Shown here: positions 61,301 through 64,000 of the stretch, piece by piece
Layout: every line of letters starts with the position of its first letter
How positions within the stretch are numbered: the stretch's first letter is position 1
Assembly (NCBI GenBank): GCA_964019165.1
Contig: OZ025283.1
Coordinates: 8,967,501 to 9,031,500, forward strand
Reading direction: 5' to 3'
Source of the DNA: Mastigias papua
Lineage: Eukaryota > Cnidaria > Scyphozoa > Rhizostomeae > Mastigiidae
DNA length: 64,000 bases
Notes under the pieces: generated by a model
Database searches by the model: none
Told to the model about the DNA's origin: nothing
The model's input: the letters and a program-made list of their open reading frames with translations, nothing else
Made by a program: the position numbers and the translations under genes

Positions 61301-63335
61301 TTTCTTGTTTGCGGAAAATGTGGTGTTTTATGTTGATCTCCAGATTCCTCGTTGTTTGGGCATGTTTCTTCATAATGATTAAATTTGTAAATACTTAAGT
61401 GATAAATATAGATATGAAACAAACCTTTAGATGAATTTCTTGTTTATCGAATGTGTGTTATTTTATGTTGATCTCCAGATTCCTCGTTGTTTGGGCATGT
61501 TTCTTCATAATGATTAAATTTGTAAATAATTAAATGATTAATATAGATATTGAACAAACCTTTAGATGACTTTCTTGTTTATCGAATATGTGGTATTTTA
61601 TGTTGATCTCCAGATTCCTCGTTGTTTGGGCATGTTTCTTCATAATGATTAAATTGGTAAATAATTAAATGATAAATATAGATATTAAACAAACCTTTAG
61701 ATGAATTTCTTGTTTATCGAATGTGTGGTATTTTATGTTGATCTCCAGATTCCTGGTTGTTTGGGCATGTTTCTTCATAATGATTAAATTTGTAAATAAT
61801 TAAATGATAAATATAGATATTAAACAAACCTTTAGATGAATTTCTTGTTTATCGAATATGTGGTATTTTATGTTGATCTCCAGATTCCGCGTTGTTTGGG
61901 CATGTTTCTTCATAATGATTAAATTTGTAAATAATTAAATGATAAATATAGATATTAAACAAACCTTTAGATGAATTTCTTGTTTGCCGAAAATGTGGTA
62001 TTTTATGTTGATCTCCAGATTCCTCGTTGTTTGGGCATGTTTCTTCATAATGATTAAATTTGTAAATAATTAAATGATAAATATAGATATTAAACAAACC
62101 TTTAGATGAATTTCTTGTTTATCGAATGTGTGGTATTTTATGTTGATCTCCAAATTCCTCGTTGTTTGGGCATGTTTCTTCATAATGATTAAATTTGTAA
62201 ATATTTAAATGATAAATACAGATATTAGACAAACCTTTAGATGAATTTCTTGTTTGTCGAATATGTGATATTTTATGTTGATCTCCAGATTCCTCGTTGT
62301 TTAAACATATTTCTTTATAATGACTAAAGTTGTAAATAATTAATTGGTAAATATAGATTTAAATCAAACCTTTAGATGAATTCTTATCTATCCAGTATGT
62401 ACTGTGTGGATCTTGATCTCCAGTTTCCTCGTTGTTTGACGATATTTCTTCATAATGATTAAATTTGTAAATATTGAAATCAATATAAAGAAAACCTTTT
62501 GATGAATTTTTGTGTATCTAATATGTACTGTTATGATGTTGATCTCTACATTTCTCGTCTCGTTGTTTTCCCATGTTTCTTCATAATGATTAAATGTTTT
62601 AAATATCTAAATTAGTGGAAACCCTTTCAGGAATTCCTTGTGCTTTTAATATATGCTGTGTTGATCTTGATCGAAAGTGTCTTCTATGTTTGGACATGTG
62701 ATTTTTGTAATGATATAGTTGTAGGAATCGTTAAATAATAGAGATATCGTGAGTAGAACCTGTTCGATAAATTCCACGGCTTCGTAAATTGTTCCTTTGA
62801 CATTGATCTCCAAGGTTAAAAGTTGTGAAATGATAGTTACAGTTCTACCACGCTTTGTAGACCTAGTATTTGGTTTGAAAGTAAGAATTTCTGGTTTATG
62901 CAGTCGGTTTTAAGGTTGATTTTCGGTATATACTGAGACATATAGCTCTGTTATCATTGGAAGGTAGGAATGAGATTTGTGGACAGACGTGGATAGTTTT
63001 TGTTGTATGTCGGTTTAGTCAGTCATGCTCTCTCTCCCTCTCTTTTTCATTTTATGAGTGTGTTTTCAAGGCAACTTTAAGGTATGACTACCTACGTATT
63101 TGATGCTTCATATCTTTGTGCTATTTTGGTCATTTTGTGTTTTGATTGATTTACGTCATATTTTTCAATCTATGTAACGTAAGTATTTGAATTAGCCCCC
63201 TGTCATTCATGTATTCTGGTATTTTTTGATGGGGGCCTATAAGATTATCTGACATATACGAAATGAAAAGCTCATGCTCAAAGTCCTTTTCTCTATAGTA
63301 TAGAAAGAACTGTCTAAACATTTATGCAACAAATG
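55350..63335. repeat. Macro-repeat copy B' (diverged, satellite-expanded)
   Basis: 55370-56330 follows the order of 2880-5330 (ATTATGTATCCAAAC, CATCCCATCATAATTATTAT, ATCTTTATTGATATTC, CTTGTATCTC and so on) at clearly lower identity than A against B. 62600-63335 follows 54170-54690 (GTATATACTGAG, AGACGTGG, AGGTATGACTACcTACGTA, GAACTGTCTAAACAT). Between them the satellite has grown to 6.2 kb. The ORF at 55901-56173 is not kept in the other copies. Confidence 0.8.
56340..62590. repeat. 135-bp satellite array in copy B' (about 46 units)
   Basis: The anchor CCTTTAGATGA is at 56429, 56564 and so on; spot checks at 58454, 61019 and 62369 all fall on the 135-bp grid, so 44 successive periods have no net insertion or deletion. 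The unit differs from the 134-bp form by one base and by TGTGGTATTTTATGTTGATC replacing TTTGGTTTTGATGCTGATC. The last units (62370-62590) decay gradually. Blocks of units recur at 2,565 bp (19 units), and four nearly identical adjacent units lie at 58981-59520. Minus-strand ORFs of 82 codons arise where one unit's TAA is changed. Confidence 0.97.
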
Positions 63336-63577
63336 AGTGCAGGAGAGAATGATCCAGTTCGATTCATTTTCATTTCATTTCATATATTTTAGGAGGGTGG
63401 CCCTTCAGCAAAGGCTGTTTTTCAAGGGGCCCTCCAATTCTCAGAAGTCACTTCGCAGTTCATTCTTCTCTTCGGTCGGCCTGCACTTAGCTTTCGACAC
63501 TACTTCTTTTTGGCCTCGAACTGATATCTAATGTTGCCAAACAACTATGAAAGGTCAAGCTTCAGACTTTTCAAGAA
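63336..63577 (-). mobile_element. 3'-end fragment of the CR1/L2-type retrotransposon
   Basis: A GGAGGGTGGCCCTTCAGC...GGGCCCTCC hairpin (63392-63435) matches the 3'-end hairpins at 34081 and 31433. An ATTTC-type tail lies at about 63368-63384. It separates copy B' from copy C, so it sits at or close to the junction. Coding parts are absent. The plus-strand ORF across it has no meaning. Confidence 0.6.
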
Positions 63578-64000
63578 ATATAGATATAAATCAAACCTTT
63601 AGATGAATTTCTTGTTTTTCCTATGTTTGGTTTTGAGATGGGCGTATTCTTAGGGACATTTCAGAGTACGACTGCCTATGTAATTGAAAATGCATATCTT
63701 TTACCCACTGGGGTTCATTTAGTTTAACATTTTTGAATGGGGCCTATAAAATTACCTGATGGATACCAGATGAAAAGATCATTTTCAAGATTCTTTTTTC
63801 TATAGTATAGAAAGAACTGTCTAAACATAAGTATAACTTTAGGGCTTCACCATCTTCTGTAATAATGACTTATTTATAGGGCTATCTCGAGGATTTACGG
63901 TATTTTAAATTATAAAAGTGTGATTTTTGATTATTTGTTTTGCTTAGAAAGTATTTTTGCCTAGTAATCTCTACACTGGTATGGTGATGGGGAGGAGGGG
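63578..64000. repeat. Macro-repeat copy C (left part, cut by window end)
   Basis: Matches 6706-7128 with an offset of about 56,872 and about 95% agreement by eye. It begins with about half a satellite unit, then the join TTTGGTTTTGAGATGGG that is also found in A at about 6748. The inverted-repeat element of A and B would start just beyond the window end. Confidence 0.9.

Noticed and set aside
56340..62590. Regularly spaced repeats that could suggest a CRISPR array
   Set aside because: The whole 135-bp unit is repeated, there are no unique spacers, and the context is eukaryotic.

Overview
The window reads as AT-rich, gene-poor nuclear DNA of an invertebrate animal. The grounds are non-LTR retrotransposon reverse transcriptases of the CR1/L2/Jockey type, a hAT transposase remnant, a tRNA-derived SINE, several small inverted-repeat elements, long satellite arrays and eukaryotic splice-donor motifs. 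There are no bacterial operons, rRNA genes or CRISPR arrays. The species cannot be named from this sequence; a cnidarian, sponge or lophotrochozoan would all fit.

Layout. 1-7133 is copy A of a macro-repeat. It holds a 155-bp inverted-repeat element, an internal duplication and an 11-unit 134-bp satellite. 7134-17339 is mostly unique AT-rich DNA with one small inverted-repeat element, a degenerate ~190-bp tandem repeat, a duplicated ~250-bp segment and a strong hairpin. It carries a few weak coding candidates, the best being a 48-codon minus-strand ORF at 10552-10698. 17340-28400 is a satellite field in which an ~83-bp family (with 64-, 76- and 141-bp derivatives) alternates with a degenerate 240-300-bp family. 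28401-33252 holds a 343-bp inverted-repeat element and two 3'-end relics of non-LTR retrotransposons.

33253-36487 is a GC-rich foldback transposon array. Its third unit is split by a 2.3-kb 5'-truncated non-LTR retrotransposon with an intact 662-codon ORF. A possible host exon with a good splice donor follows at 36627-36770 (minus), then a SINE, then a deleted hAT element (38518-39638). A 350-bp inverted repeat (39821-40170 / 44377-44728) encloses a decayed, nearly full-length non-LTR element (40700-43945). 47251-47350 is a pure ATC microsatellite. 48425-48871 holds nine CCAAT-type boxes at roughly 42-bp spacing, followed by two hairpins.

49431-64000 returns to the macro-repeat as copies B, B' and C. 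B' contains 45 satellite anchors at exactly 135 bp. A and C share a deletion junction that B and B' lack, so the copies can be placed in an order of descent.

Apart from the retrotransposon ORF, no complete protein-coding gene can be supported. The main activity visible is repeat amplification, nested transposition and segmental duplication. All identity estimates and repeat boundaries are by eye.
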